In this document: positions 34,938 to 42,731 of the stretch, piece after piece
How positions within the stretch are numbered: the first letter of the stretch is position 1
How the letters are laid out: each line of letters starts with the position of its first letter
Assembly: GCF_042920265.1 (NCBI RefSeq)
Contig: NZ_JBDQZI010000003.1
Location: forward strand, 62,001-126,000
From: Lysinibacillus_B sp042920265
Lineage (GTDB): Bacteria; Bacillota; Bacilli; Bacillales_A; Planococcaceae
Reading direction: 5' to 3'
Length of the DNA stretch: 64,000 nt
The notes under the pieces: generated by a model
What the model was told of the DNA's origin: nothing
Seen by the model: the letters and a program-made list of their open reading frames with translations, nothing else
Database searches by the model: none
Translations under genes and position numbers: made by a program

Positions 34938-35591
34938 CTATAAAAGAGATACTGTATTAGAATCGCTATGTTTAAGAATAACAAGATCGATGTATTTAAT
35001 TTTAGTTTGTAAAGATTTATTAAAGGATACATCGTGCATGGTCATATTGTACATTACGTACTCTTCCTCTTCGCGTCCGAATTTATAATTTTTTTGAAAA
35101 TATAACAATCTTTGATACGCAAATTCAGGTGTAACATTAAAATGTTCTGATATTTCATCAGCAATTATGTATGTAGTATTTAAATCCGGTGACACAGGAA
35201 ATTTTAATAATTCTTTCGAGGGCACTAAAATATTTGATGCCAATTTGAATGCTTCGATTTCCTGTATATAGATTTCAGTTGAATTTTGATTTAATTGAGA
35301 ACGTTGATGAATATATAGATGAGCAAATTCATGTGCTAAATTTACTCTTTCTTCGCGTTCGCTTTCACCAATACAAAGATTAATTACGCCTCTTCTTCCT
35401 TTAGAAGAAGGGATAGCACAATTCAGTCCGTTCGGAACGAGCTCGCGCTTAACTAAAATTCCGAAATTGTGACATAAATCATATAAATCTATCCCTATAA
35501 ACGTCTTTTTGTTCAATTTATTTAAAATATCTTTAGCATAGCTTTCAAACCTATCTATCTTATGCGAAATCAGATAATCTCCCAGTACCAT
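34938..35591 (-). CDS. ImmA/IrrE-family metallopeptidase
   Basis: A 217-residue protein with the zinc-protease motif HEFAH at residues 87-91 (NLAHEFAHLYIH) and downstream acidic helix residues typical of ImmA (DUF955). In ICEBs1-like and phage systems ImmA cleaves the cognate repressor after DNA damage to trigger induction. ATG 35591 follows the repressor stop by 4 nt, with GGAGTGATG upstream; the longer frame would overlap the repressor. The C-terminal 60 residues are not recognised. Pairing with the repressor supports the role. Confidence 0.85.
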   Translation of the reverse strand: MVLGDYLISHKIDRFESYAKDILNKLNKKTFIGIDLYDLCHNFGILVKRELVPNGLNCAIPSSKGRRGVINLCIGESEREERVNLAHEFAHLYIHQRSQLNQNSTEIYIQEIEAFKLASNILVPSKELLKFPVSPDLNTTYIIADEISEHFNVTPEFAYQRLLYFQKNYKFGREEEEYVMYNMTMHDVSFNKSLQTKIKYIDLVILKHSDSNTVSLL

Positions 35592-35595
35592 TTCA

Positions 35596-36039
35596 TCACT
35601 CCAAATAATCCCCATCATCTTCGTCGATATCTTTTAAAAGTTCTTTGATTTTATCCCATGAATAAATCATTTGTTTTATTTTCTTTTCTGGATTAGATTT
35701 TAAATCCTCAAATGCAACAGGATGTTTTTTAAGTTCTAATAAAATTTGATACTCTTCATTACTTAAAATAATATCTACATCAGCAATTTTTACTTGATGC
35801 TGGGTATTTTCTTCATTTAAATAGCCAGCGATTTTCATTAAATCTTCATAAGGATAGTTATAGGCGTCAGCTAAACGTTTGAGCGTTTCAGGAGATGGGT
35901 TGATAGGTTTTTTCGTCCCTCTTCTATATCCCTTTTCTATATCAGCGATATAAGTGTGACTTAATTCTGTAATTTCACCAATCTCCCTCAAAGAACGGCT
36001 CCCACGGAGTTCTCTTAATAAATCCCCTAAATCATTCAA
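35596..36039 (-). CDS. Prophage repressor (Xre-type helix-turn-helix)
   Basis: A 147-residue regulator with an N-terminal helix-turn-helix (about 5-60; SLREIGEITELSHTYIADIEKG) and a C-terminal helical region (75-147) likely used for dimerisation and recognition by the adjacent peptidase. It lacks a LexA-like self-cleavage domain, consistent with ImmA-dependent inactivation. The start is TTG 36039 after AGGAGGTGAA. It faces the Cro-like gene across a 171-bp operator region and should maintain lysogeny. Confidence 0.85.
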   Translation of the reverse strand: MNDLGDLLRELRGSRSLREIGEITELSHTYIADIEKGYRRGTKKPINPSPETLKRLADAYNYPYEDLMKIAGYLNEENTQHQVKIADVDIILSNEEYQILLELKKHPVAFEDLKSNPEKKIKQMIYSWDKIKELLKDIDEDDGDYLE

Positions 36040-36057
36040 TGTTTTTCACCTCCTAAA

Positions 36058-36190
36058 TGTAAACTCTGTTTAACATATTGTAAAACAAATACTACAAACT
36101 ATTAAATAATTGTATATAAAAAAATGTAGAACATAGTTGACACAATGTTGCACATATACTACAATTTGAATTGTAAACAATGTACAACAA
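36058..36190. promoter_or_regulatory. Lysogeny switch: divergent promoters and operator half-sites
   Basis: The rightward promoter TTGACA (36137-36142), 17-bp spacer and TACAAT (36160-36165) is near consensus. TTGTA/TACAA half-sites recur as TACAATTTGAATTGTA (36160-36175, covering the -10), TTGTAAACAATGTACAA (36171-36187) and a wider TTGTA...TACAA pair on the repressor side. Repressor binding there would block early transcription. Confidence 0.7.
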
Positions 36191-36210
36191 GAAAGGAGTG
36201 ATAAAATATA

Positions 36211-36438
36211 ATGGATAACATTGTAAAACAACTTAGAGTTAGCCAAGGTTTTAATTTAACTCAAGAGGAGTTAGCAAAAGCTCTAGGAGTTTCAAGACAT
36301 ACAATAATGTCTATTGAAAATGGAGGAAATACTACAGGTGAAATGGTATTGAAAATTGCAAACTTTTTTGGTAAAGATCCACGGGAAATTTTTTTTACAA
36401 GTAATGTTGCACAGAGTTTACAAGGACAACTAGCTTAG
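36211..36438 (+). CDS. Cro-like Xre-family regulator
   Basis: A 75-residue protein that is almost entirely a helix-turn-helix (residues 4-58: LTQEELAKALGVSRHTIMSIENGG) with a short tail. It is the first rightward gene after the promoter at 36137 and starts at ATG 36211 with AAAGGAGTGATA upstream. Position and size match a Cro-type lytic repressor or early activator. It would bind the same operators as the divergent repressor. Confidence 0.82.
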   Translation: MDNIVKQLRVSQGFNLTQEELAKALGVSRHTIMSIENGGNTTGEMVLKIANFFGKDPREIFFTSNVAQSLQGQLA

Positions 36439-36507
36439 GAGGCCAATATAAAAAAAATCAACAGTAGAACTTCATGAGGAGTTCAAGTATTGAAAGGTGG
36501 CGAGTGT

Positions 36508-36651
36508 ATGATCTTGAAACTCGTAATATCTATATTGCTAGGTAGAAAAAAGCAATATATCAAAGTAGTGAAGGTGAAAAAGCGGAATGTACTCATTCAA
36601 ATCGAAGAGTACACTCCTGCAACTGAATTACTTCAAAAGCTTGATGATTGA
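36508..36651 (+). CDS. Small basic phage protein, 47 residues
   Basis: A 47-codon frame from ATG 36508 behind GAAAGGTGGCGAGTGT, ending at TGA 36651. The product begins MILKLVISILLGRKKQY and is amphipathic and basic in the first half. It abuts the convergent small gene at 36652. Unrecognised; support is the ribosome site and the tight fit between neighbours. Confidence 0.45.
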   Translation: MILKLVISILLGRKKQYIKVVKVKKRNVLIQIEEYTPATELLQKLDD

Positions 36652-36858
36652 TTATATGTGCGCTTTCAATTCAAGAAATGACGGGTGTTCTTCTTCGATT
36701 TTACTTGTGATAGAAGTAAATAATTCAATTTCTTGATTGATACTCTCTAAATCAATAGGGTTGTCGGGCATTGATTTTAGTAATTCTAACTTTTTGATTT
36801 TCTTAGAAAAGTGACCATAAATCAGTAATAAATCATGTTTATTGAAATCGATTGACAT
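36652..36858 (-). CDS. Small helical phage protein on the opposite strand
   Basis: A 68-residue protein starting at ATG 36858 with GGAGGTGA eight bases upstream; a start five codons earlier is less likely. It is charged and predicted helical (DFNKHDLLLIYGHFSKKIKKLELL), with no known motif. It is the only leftward gene inside the rightward early region and lies tail to tail with the ORF at 36508. Small proteins placed like this are often regulatory, but that is only inference. Confidence 0.6.
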   Translation of the reverse strand: MSIDFNKHDLLLIYGHFSKKIKKLELLKSMPDNPIDLESINQEIELFTSITSKIEEEHPSFLELKAHI

Positions 36859-36926
36859 AGTTTTCACCTCCAATCTACCAACAGTTTACCAGATTGAGAG
36901 GAACAAAAATCATAGGAGGTTTTAGC

Positions 36927-37676
36927 ATGGATCAATTAAAGGTTATCGTACATGACAACCGTCGTGTGTTAACAACTGTTCAATTAGCTGAGAGCTACGG
37001 GGCAGATAAACAGCAAATAAGTAAGAATTTCACTCGTAATGCAGAGCGTTATAAAGAAGGAAAGCACTATTTTGCGTTAACAGGTGAAGAAAAACGCTCA
37101 TTTCTGAACCATGTACAAATTGACGATGGTTCGAAAAATGCACAGACACTCTATTTATGGACCGAAAAAGGTGCATGGCTTCATGCAAAATCACTTAATA
37201 CCGATGAAGCTTGGGATGCTTACGAAATGCTAGTAGATGAATACTACAACGCGGTCGAGAAATTAACCGCAGAACAACAATTGCGTAAACAATTAGAGCT
37301 ATCACTTATGACGAGTGAGCGTGTAGATCAAGTAGAAACAAAAGTAGTGCAAGTTGCCGAAACTGTAAAGGTTCTTGTAGATACAATGCGTATCGATAGT
37401 CGCCAAGAATTTGCCATTAAATCTCAAGGCAAAGCGAAGGTCTTTGAAGTTCTAGGTGGGTATGATTCACCTGCGTATAGAGCAGTTAGCAAAAAGATTT
37501 TTGCCCGTATGTGGAGAGATTTTAAAACACATTTTGTCTTACCACGTTCAATGGATTTACCTAAAGTACGTTTTGATGAAGCCGTTAAATACATTGCTAT
37601 GTGGCGCCCAGATACATCCACGGCTATGGAAATTGAAAGTTACAACAATCAGACGCAACTTAAACTAGTTAAATGA
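36927..37676 (+). CDS. ORF6N/ORF6C-domain phage regulator (antirepressor-like)
   Basis: A 249-residue two-domain phage protein. Residues 1-90 resemble ORF6N (VLTTVQLAESYGADKQQISKNFTRNAERY...HYF), a DNA-binding module of the KilA-N group. Residues 110-245 resemble ORF6C, rich in helices and ending ATMxIES-like. Such proteins are common phage antirepressors or early regulators. The start is ATG 36927 after ATAGGAGG; an earlier ATG at 36894 lacks a ribosome site. Its place just after the lysogeny switch supports a regulatory role. Confidence 0.8.
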   Translation: MDQLKVIVHDNRRVLTTVQLAESYGADKQQISKNFTRNAERYKEGKHYFALTGEEKRSFLNHVQIDDGSKNAQTLYLWTEKGAWLHAKSLNTDEAWDAYEMLVDEYYNAVEKLTAEQQLRKQLELSLMTSERVDQVETKVVQVAETVKVLVDTMRIDSRQEFAIKSQGKAKVFEVLGGYDSPAYRAVSKKIFARMWRDFKTHFVLPRSMDLPKVRFDEAVKYIAMWRPDTSTAMEIESYNNQTQLKLVK

Positions 37677-37716
37677 GGAAGGCGCTAGGCAAGCGCCTTA
37701 GATTGGAGGGATATTT

Positions 37717-37995
37717 TTGGAGGCTCTGGCGAAAGTTGAAGTCCAAGTGAATGACAATGTCATCATACAAACGGTTGAACGAAAAATCGATGATCACCTT
37801 ATTCCATCATTACGTATGGTAACGGAAAAACAACTTTGCAAGATGTACAGTATGTCACAAAATGAGCTGGCACCACTTTTGTTCGATGCAAAAGTACGTA
37901 TTTATGAGCGTCGAAAAGGTGCGCGAGGGAAAAGACGTTGGTTTTATCCAGAAGTTCAACAAGCATTAGATGAAGTAATTAATGAAAACTTTTAA
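37717..37995 (+). CDS. Phage protein with likely excisionase-like DNA-binding fold
   Basis: A 92-residue protein starting at TTG 37717 after GGAGGGATAT. The C-terminal half (RMVTEKQLCKMYSMSQNELAPLLFDAKVRIYERRKGARGKRRWFYPEVQQAL) has the layout of a small winged-helix/excisionase-type domain: a short helix-turn-helix then a basic wing and tryptophan. Not firmly recognised. It lies 40 nt after the ORF6N gene in the early operon. Confidence 0.6.
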   Translation: MEALAKVEVQVNDNVIIQTVERKIDDHLIPSLRMVTEKQLCKMYSMSQNELAPLLFDAKVRIYERRKGARGKRRWFYPEVQQALDEVINENF

Positions 37996-38179
37996 AAAAT
38001 AACACTGGCGAGTGCAAGTCGAGGGCAACGACTACACAACAATCGAGCTTGGGCAAAGCTCAATAAACAAGTTTTCTTGCTTATGAGTTAATTATAAAAC
38101 AGTTCTTTACTACCGGCGGTCTAATCGACCATCTTTACAACTAAATATGTGACTTTATTTGTCAGGAAGGATGAGAAAT

Positions 38180-38689
38180 GTGAGTGTGCAGGATTTTATT
38201 AAGGAATTGAGAGGGGAGCAAACCCAGCAACAATTCGCCTTCGATTTAGGAGTTGTTCGCGAAACAGTATCGAAATATGAAAACGGCCGGTCAAAGGTAC
38301 CGGCCGACATTAGTCGACGCATCGTTGATAAATTCGATGATCCACGCTTTGCTATGACTATTCAGCAAGAGTATACAGGTACAGGTCCGATATGGCTGAA
38401 CGGTGAAAACGTTGACTTACATCGATGCAGCGTAAAGGAAAAGACAATAGAGGAACTTCAAGAGGCACTAAAGGCTATTCACACCATTAATTTAGCAACG
38501 CCATTTCATGCTGTTAACCACTTCAATCTCTCGAAACTTGAAGAGGTGTTAGAAGAAGCAGTGGAAGCTATAACCGCACTCCAACATTTTGTAGCGATTA
38601 CATGTGCTGAGTCAGGCTTGAGTTACAGAAAAGTTTGGACCGATCATTATAACGATTTAGAAGAAGGTGGATTTGCTAAGAGGGGATGA
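38180..38689 (+). CDS. Xre helix-turn-helix phage regulator with helical tail
   Basis: A protein of about 169 residues with an N-terminal Xre domain (FIKELRGEQTQQQFAFDLGVVRETVSKYENGRSKV, about residues 5-50) and a C-terminal all-helical region rich in Glu and Ala. Three in-frame starts exist (38159, 38171, 38180); GTG 38180 is chosen since AGGAAGG is nine bases upstream. It is the third DNA-binding regulator in the early region. The 38000-38158 stretch before it shows no gene. Confidence 0.75.
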   Translation: MSVQDFIKELRGEQTQQQFAFDLGVVRETVSKYENGRSKVPADISRRIVDKFDDPRFAMTIQQEYTGTGPIWLNGENVDLHRCSVKEKTIEELQEALKAIHTINLATPFHAVNHFNLSKLEEVLEEAVEAITALQHFVAITCAESGLSYRKVWTDHYNDLEEGGFAKRG

Positions 38690-38695
38690 ACAGTA

Positions 38696-38830
38696 TTGAA
38701 AAAATTACTGGATAAAGTGTTGATATTTGAAGAAGGACAGGTACCAACGTTAGGTGATTATGTTTGGTTGTTACTACCATACATTACAACGCTGTTTATG
38801 CTTGCGGCTTTATTAATCATAGTGAGGTGA
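38696..38830 (+). CDS. Small single-span membrane protein, 44 residues
   Basis: A TTG 38696 start behind AGGGGATG and a 44-codon frame. The last 22 residues (WLLLPYITTLFMLAALLII) form one transmembrane helix, ending VR. It follows the Xre gene by 6 nt. No function is recognised. Confidence 0.55.
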   Translation: MKKLLDKVLIFEEGQVPTLGDYVWLLLPYITTLFMLAALLIIVR

Positions 38831-38834
38831 ATTT

Positions 38835-38909
38835 ATGTTGTTCAGATTTTTCAGGAGAAAGAAACTAACGTTACAAGAAGAACTAATTTGCAGTCATTTT
38901 CGCAAATAA
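38835..38909 (+). CDS. Very small ORF, 24 residues
   Basis: ATG 38835 follows GTGAGGTGA at good spacing, 4 nt after the previous stop. The product MLFRFFRRKKLTLQEEL... is basic then acidic. It is too short for much confidence. Confidence 0.3.
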   Translation: MLFRFFRRKKLTLQEELICSHFRK

Positions 38910-38910
38910 A

Positions 38911-39090
38911 AACCGCTTGAATCGGACTAGGATTCAAACGGCTACTAAATCGAAATGTTCAATATCAGTATACCACAAATAAATAGATGGAGCGAAGAAA
39001 TTTCGCTTCCGTCCAGCAGTCTACAAACGGGTTGGTTAGCCCCTCCGATATTATGACACTTTGTAGGCTGCTTGATGGAATATCCATCCC
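38911..39090 (+). ncRNA. Candidate structured RNA in the early operon
   Basis: No ORF with a ribosome site occupies 38910-39196. Instead four helices follow in order: CCG-TTGAATC with GATTCAA-CGG (38913-38941); GGAGCGAA with TTCGCTTCC (about 38989-39010); a 13-bp helix AGCAGTCTACAAA (39015-39027) with TTTGTAGGCTGCT (39060-39072), including one G-U pair and enclosing a GGG/CCC hairpin; and GATGGA with TCCATC (39074-39088). The compact series suggests a folded RNA, but no known family was recognised. Confidence 0.45.
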
Positions 39091-39196
39091 TTGCAAACCA
39101 CACACAACTGAATAATTTTTATCCTCAAATACCTCTTGATCCTCGTTGTAAGAACCACAAGCTATCCTCGCAAGGAAGAAGAAAGAAGGGGTATCG

Positions 39197-39376
39197 ATGT
39201 TAGAAGTATACGAGCTAGATCCGTACTTCGAAATAATAGCGCAGCGTCACGAAGCGCGGCTTATTGTAACAGATGAAGTTACAAAGGAAGTCAGAAAGCC
39301 GGTGAAACGCGACTGCTTAAAATATCTAAAAGAGTGTCGCGGGAAATTTAAAAAAACCTACCGCTGCGAACGATAG
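39197..39376 (+). CDS. Small phage protein, 59 residues
   Basis: ATG 39197 is preceded by AAGAAGGGG. The 59-codon frame encodes a charged protein (MLEVYELDPYFEIIAQRHEA...) with four cysteines and a basic C-terminus (CRGKFKKTYRCER), possibly metal-binding. Its last codons form half of a hairpin AAACCTA/TAGGTTT (39355-39381). No family recognised. Confidence 0.5.
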   Translation: MLEVYELDPYFEIIAQRHEARLIVTDEVTKEVRKPVKRDCLKYLKECRGKFKKTYRCER

Positions 39377-39388
39377 GTTTACGATTTA

Positions 39389-39436
39389 GAGGCTCATGCC
39401 TTTGTTGATTAATTTTATTGTAGCGCATGGGCCTCT
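39389..39436 (+). other. Hairpin ahead of the erf gene
   Basis: AGAGGC-TCATGC pairs with GCATGGGCCTCT across an AT-rich loop, 38 bp before the erf start. It could be a weak terminator or mRNA-processing structure. Confidence 0.4.
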
Positions 39437-39473
39437 ACATGGCAAATAAAAACAAAACAGGAGGTCTTCATTC

Positions 39474-40619
39474 ATGATTTTTTCAGAGAGCAATACAAAC
39501 ATTGCTGGAGCATTGGCAAGGTCATGGGCGGCTATTCAGACACCTAAGCACAATTCAAAAGTGCAAGTGAATACCAAAAGAGGCGGCACATACACGTTCG
39601 AGTATACGGATTTAAACGGTATTCTCGATGCTGTTCGTCCCATCTTCATCGAAAATAAGTTAACGATTATGCAAAATAGCTATTCGGTAGTCGAAAATGG
39701 TCACACATCGGCATGTGTTGAAACGATGTTTCTACATGAATCGGGTGAATATGTAAAGTCCTTCCCGTTAAAATTCCCTGCGGCTCAAAGTATGCAAGAT
39801 TTTGGAGGGCAGATTACGTACATGAAACGATACAGTCTAGCGGCGATGTTGGGAATCGCTACGGAAAAGGACGATGATGCAAACGGCTCTAGCGGAAATG
39901 ACTATCAATATTCCCGTAATGATTCTTATAATCAGTCGTCATCGTATCCACCTGCTCAACCTGCCCAGCAAAACAGGCAAGAGAGTAATATTGATCCGTT
40001 AAAAATTACGGTCCCGTTTGGTCCACATAAAGGAAAAACGTTGGGGCAAATACAACAAGAAGAACCAAATTATCTAGGTTGGCTTGCCGAAAATGCACAA
40101 CGACAGGACTTGAAAAATGCGGCTAAGATGCTAGCTGGTCAAATGCAACAGCAGCCACCGCAATCACAACAACCAGCACCAGTAGGGCTAGTTGATGCAC
40201 CTACAATGCAACGACTAACGAATGTTCTAATTCCGTTATCAGAAATAAAGAAAATGGATGCTGACACTCTTTACAATAATAGTTTACAAAAAATTAAAGT
40301 GGCTTATAAGCAATCAAATCAACTATCAATGCATGAAGCAAATTTACTCATTGATTATTTGGAGCAGGTGGCAAAAATTACAGAAGGTCAGATGCCTAAT
40401 AGTAAGAATTTGATAACAGAAGCACAGCTAAAGGCACTAAAAACAGCGCTCAATGCAGCAGCTACACGTACGAAAATGGATAAAATTGCCGTTGCAGATT
40501 ATGTGAAAATGAGCCTACAGATTCCTGCGGAGGTCGAATCTAAAGCGCTAACACGTGAACAGGCTAGCGCAATGATTGATTTTATCAATAAGTTACCAGC
40601 AGCTCAACAAGCGAAATAA
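39474..40619 (+). CDS. erf: ERF-family single-strand annealing recombination protein with extra C-terminal domain
   Basis: A 381-residue protein. Residues 1-140 match the ERF annealing family (DLNGILDAVRPIF, then the signature DFGGQITYMKRYSLAAMLGI). A Gln/Ser/Tyr/Pro-rich linker (140-175) leads to a DUF3820-like segment (VPFGPHKGKTLGQI, about 180-215), and an uncharacterised helical end follows. ERF proteins anneal complementary DNA strands in phage recombination and circularisation. The start is ATG 39474 after AGGAGG. The gene begins the replication/recombination block with the initiator and RecU. Confidence 0.82.
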   Translation: MIFSESNTNIAGALARSWAAIQTPKHNSKVQVNTKRGGTYTFEYTDLNGILDAVRPIFIENKLTIMQNSYSVVENGHTSACVETMFLHESGEYVKSFPLKFPAAQSMQDFGGQITYMKRYSLAAMLGIATEKDDDANGSSGNDYQYSRNDSYNQSSSYPPAQPAQQNRQESNIDPLKITVPFGPHKGKTLGQIQQEEPNYLGWLAENAQRQDLKNAAKMLAGQMQQQPPQSQQPAPVGLVDAPTMQRLTNVLIPLSEIKKMDADTLYNNSLQKIKVAYKQSNQLSMHEANLLIDYLEQVAKITEGQMPNSKNLITEAQLKALKTALNAAATRTKMDKIAVADYVKMSLQIPAEVESKALTREQASAMIDFINKLPAAQQAK

Positions 40620-40632
40620 GGAGGGGTATGGC

Positions 40633-41541
40633 ATGAGTGGTAGAAACATCATACGAGTTGAAAAAAATCATGATTACACGACAATCAACAATACATCAAT
40701 TCATGACAAAAGATTGTCGTGGAAAGCAAAAGGTATTCACGTTTTTATGTTATCTAGACCCGACGACTGGGTGTTTTATAACGAAGAGTTGCAGGACTGG
40801 GCAAAGGATGGTCGTGACAGCTTCCTTTCGGGTCTTACCGAGCTGAAAAAATACGGGTATGTACGTAAGGAACGTCGACGCAATGACGATGGGAAATTTG
40901 ATTATATAACAGTCGTCTACGAAGTACCGCAACAGGATTTACCGTCACCGGAAAAACCGTATACGGAAAAACCGTGTACGGATAATCCGTCAACGGGAAA
41001 TCCGCTTACGGAAAAACCGTTAACGGAAAACCCGCAACTACTAAGTACTAATAAACCAAGTACTAATACACTAAGTACTAATAAACAAAATACTAATAAA
41101 CAAAATGTAGTAGTAGAGGCTACGCCTGCCAACCAAAATCCATTCGATTTTTATCATGCAAACGGATTCGGATTAACCATGAATGATATTACCCGTCAAA
41201 AAATTCTTGCTTGGTGTGAAGATTTATCAGACGAATTAGTCGTGTATGCCATGCAGATTTCGATGGAGCGTAACAAGGTAAGTTGGTCCTACGCTGAAGG
41301 CATACTAAAAAAGTGGGTTGCTAAACATGTAAAGTCCATTGCCGATGTACATGCCTTACTTGCTCAGCATGAAGCACAGCGAAACACACCTAAAAATACG
41401 CAATACAATCGAGGTCGCCAAGAGCATGTGCCAGATTGGTTCCATCAACGCCAGGAGCCTACACCGCCACAAGCTAGTACACCTCAGACCATTGACTTTG
41501 AGGCAGAGCGGGAAAAAATACTTAAAAAGCTAAATGCTTAA
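40633..41541 (+). CDS. Phage replication initiator (winged helix plus DnaD-like domain)
   Basis: A 302-residue protein with an N-terminal winged-helix region (about 15-100: SWKAKGIHVFMLSRPDDWVF, then ALTELKKYGYVRK-like). A low-complexity middle (105-160) is encoded by two arrays of 15-bp repeats. A C-terminal DnaD-like domain (about 175-250: YHANGFGLTMNDITRQKILAWCEDL...VSWSYAEGILKKW) follows. This plan is typical of phage initiators that load the host helicase at an origin within their own gene. ATG 40633 follows AGGAGGGG; the longer frame overlaps erf and is unlikely. Confidence 0.85.
   Translation: MSGRNIIRVEKNHDYTTINNTSIHDKRLSWKAKGIHVFMLSRPDDWVFYNEELQDWAKDGRDSFLSGLTELKKYGYVRKERRRNDDGKFDYITVVYEVPQQDLPSPEKPYTEKPCTDNPSTGNPLTEKPLTENPQLLSTNKPSTNTLSTNKQNTNKQNVVVEATPANQNPFDFYHANGFGLTMNDITRQKILAWCEDLSDELVVYAMQISMERNKVSWSYAEGILKKWVAKHVKSIADVHALLAQHEAQRNTPKNTQYNRGRQEHVPDWFHQRQEPTPPQASTPQTIDFEAEREKILKKLNA
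40942..41031 (+). repeat. Six exact 15-bp iterons, probable phage replication origin
   Basis: Six units each have a 10-bp palindromic core (CCGTCACCGG, CCGTATACGG, CCGTGTACGG, CCGTCAACGG, CCGCTTACGG, CCGTTAACGG) and a 5-bp A-rich spacer, giving strict 15-bp periodicity. The units are in frame with the initiator gene and encode five-residue repeats. Iterons within the initiator gene are the classical phage origin layout, as in lambda O. Confidence 0.8.
41043..41098 (+). repeat. AT-rich 15-bp direct repeats beside the iterons
   Basis: AAGTACTAATA at 41043, 41058 and 41073 and AAATACTAATA at 41088 share the 15-bp spacing of the adjacent GC-rich array. This is a candidate DNA-unwinding element. 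Confidence 0.7.
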
Positions 41542-41572
41542 TAAATACGGATTCTATTTTAGGAGGGGCAGT

Positions 41573-41962
41573 ATGGAAGCAGAGCCGTTACAAGCGATTA
41601 AAGAGCGTTGTGAAAACATCCCAGAAGGATGGACTATGGGAGAAAGTATTAAAATTATCGGACAAATGCAACAAGATGCATCAACACTGATTACAGAAGT
41701 TGAGCGATTACAAAAAGAATTAGAACTTACAGAAAAATGCTACGAAATTTGCGAGCGTGGCATGTTCAAAGCAAATGACATGTTTATCGAAACGAACAAC
41801 AAGTTAGATCAAGTCGAACTAGCAGAAGCGAAAATGCGAATGGAGAATGAACGGTTACGTGAAGTGTTGAAGCAAGTTTTGGAAGACGAAGCACCAAATT
41901 GTGACGGGTATGAAACGTTTATTCACGCTACAGCTCGAAAAGCATTGGATGTGCGACCATGA
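41573..41962 (+). CDS. Coiled-coil phage protein
   Basis: A 129-residue protein starting at ATG 41573 after AGGAGGGG (an earlier frame start lacks a site). The middle (QQDASTLITEVERLQKELELTEKCYEI...QVELAEAKMRMENERLREVLKQVLE) is a long heptad-rich coiled coil. Similar proteins are common in Firmicutes prophages with no known role. It overlaps the next gene by ATGA. Confidence 0.65.
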   Translation: MEAEPLQAIKERCENIPEGWTMGESIKIIGQMQQDASTLITEVERLQKELELTEKCYEICERGMFKANDMFIETNNKLDQVELAEAKMRMENERLREVLKQVLEDEAPNCDGYETFIHATARKALDVRP

Positions 41963-42492
41963 CGCTTATGACACTAAAGAAATTTACTGTCGACAGTATT
42001 GCTGAAAAAGGAAATTGCCACGTTATTCAAATTAAACCGTTTGGCATTGAGTTAGTTGACAACTCTTCTCGCGTTTACAACATGAAGCCGTTTGAGATTG
42101 TTGTAGATGAGCGCGGCATTATTCACAACTACAGCGACCAAATAAGAGTGAGTGTAGATAACTCCGCGCAACGTACAATCACAGTTGATACGATGAGTAT
42201 CCTTACCCTGGCACATCATCCGGATGTACAAAAAGAAATTGATAGATTGCTAGGGGTACATCAAGAAAGTGAAGACGCAAAGTTAGAAAGATGGGACGCG
42301 ATGCTGCAAGACGTGGATCAAGTGATTGAGCAAGCATCTTCCGCAGTCCGTGATATGCATATGGAAATGTTATTCAGTGATTTACTCGAGATGCATCACA
42401 AGCACGCGCTTGCCATTGCGATTGATAATGCATTAGCAAATCGAGATGAAGCTGCCTTTTATCAGCTGGTGAAAGTAGGTGAGCAATTATGA
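41959..42492 (+). CDS. Phage protein with C-terminal IDEAL-like motif
   Basis: A 177-residue protein whose C-terminus (LLEMHHKHALAIAIDNALANRDEAAFYQL, about residues 141-170) resembles the IDEAL motif found in several small Firmicutes proteins. The N-terminal 90 residues are beta-rich and unrecognised. It overlaps both neighbours by ATGA-type junctions, so it is translated as part of the early operon. The IDEAL call is moderate. Confidence 0.55.
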   Translation: MTLMTLKKFTVDSIAEKGNCHVIQIKPFGIELVDNSSRVYNMKPFEIVVDERGIIHNYSDQIRVSVDNSAQRTITVDTMSILTLAHHPDVQKEIDRLLGVHQESEDAKLERWDAMLQDVDQVIEQASSAVRDMHMEMLFSDLLEMHHKHALAIAIDNALANRDEAAFYQLVKVGEQL

Positions 42493-42731
42493 TTCCGACA
42501 TTTGCTAACCTTAATGATTTAGCTTCTCGCTTTGATGCAAATAAAATTCCGTGTGAGATTAAATTTGAATCGTTTATCTATCGATCCAAAGAGATTAAAC
42601 GTGAGGGTGCTCATAGCATCATCAAGTACCGATGCGAAAAAGAACGCCATAATATCAAAGTTTATTACGTGGATGGAATCGTGTTCAAAGTGGATGCAGA
42701 CTATGCCATCGAGGAGGTACCAGTACATTGA
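42489..42731 (+). CDS. Small phage protein of unknown function
   Basis: An 80-residue protein, beta-rich, with no recognised motif (MIPTFANLNDLASRFDANKIPCEIKF...). Its ATG overlaps the preceding stop and its stop overlaps the recU start (TTGA), so all three are coupled. Confidence 0.55.
   Translation: MIPTFANLNDLASRFDANKIPCEIKFESFIYRSKEIKREGAHSIIKYRCEKERHNIKVYYVDGIVFKVDADYAIEEVPVH

Noticed and set aside
34894..38016. CACTGGCGAGTGCA repeated at 34895 and 38003
   Set aside because: A 14-bp match occurring twice is expected by chance in 64 kb; contexts are unrelated.
40942..41106. CRISPR array
   Set aside because: The repeats are only 15 bp with no variable spacers, lie inside a coding frame, and no cas gene is present.
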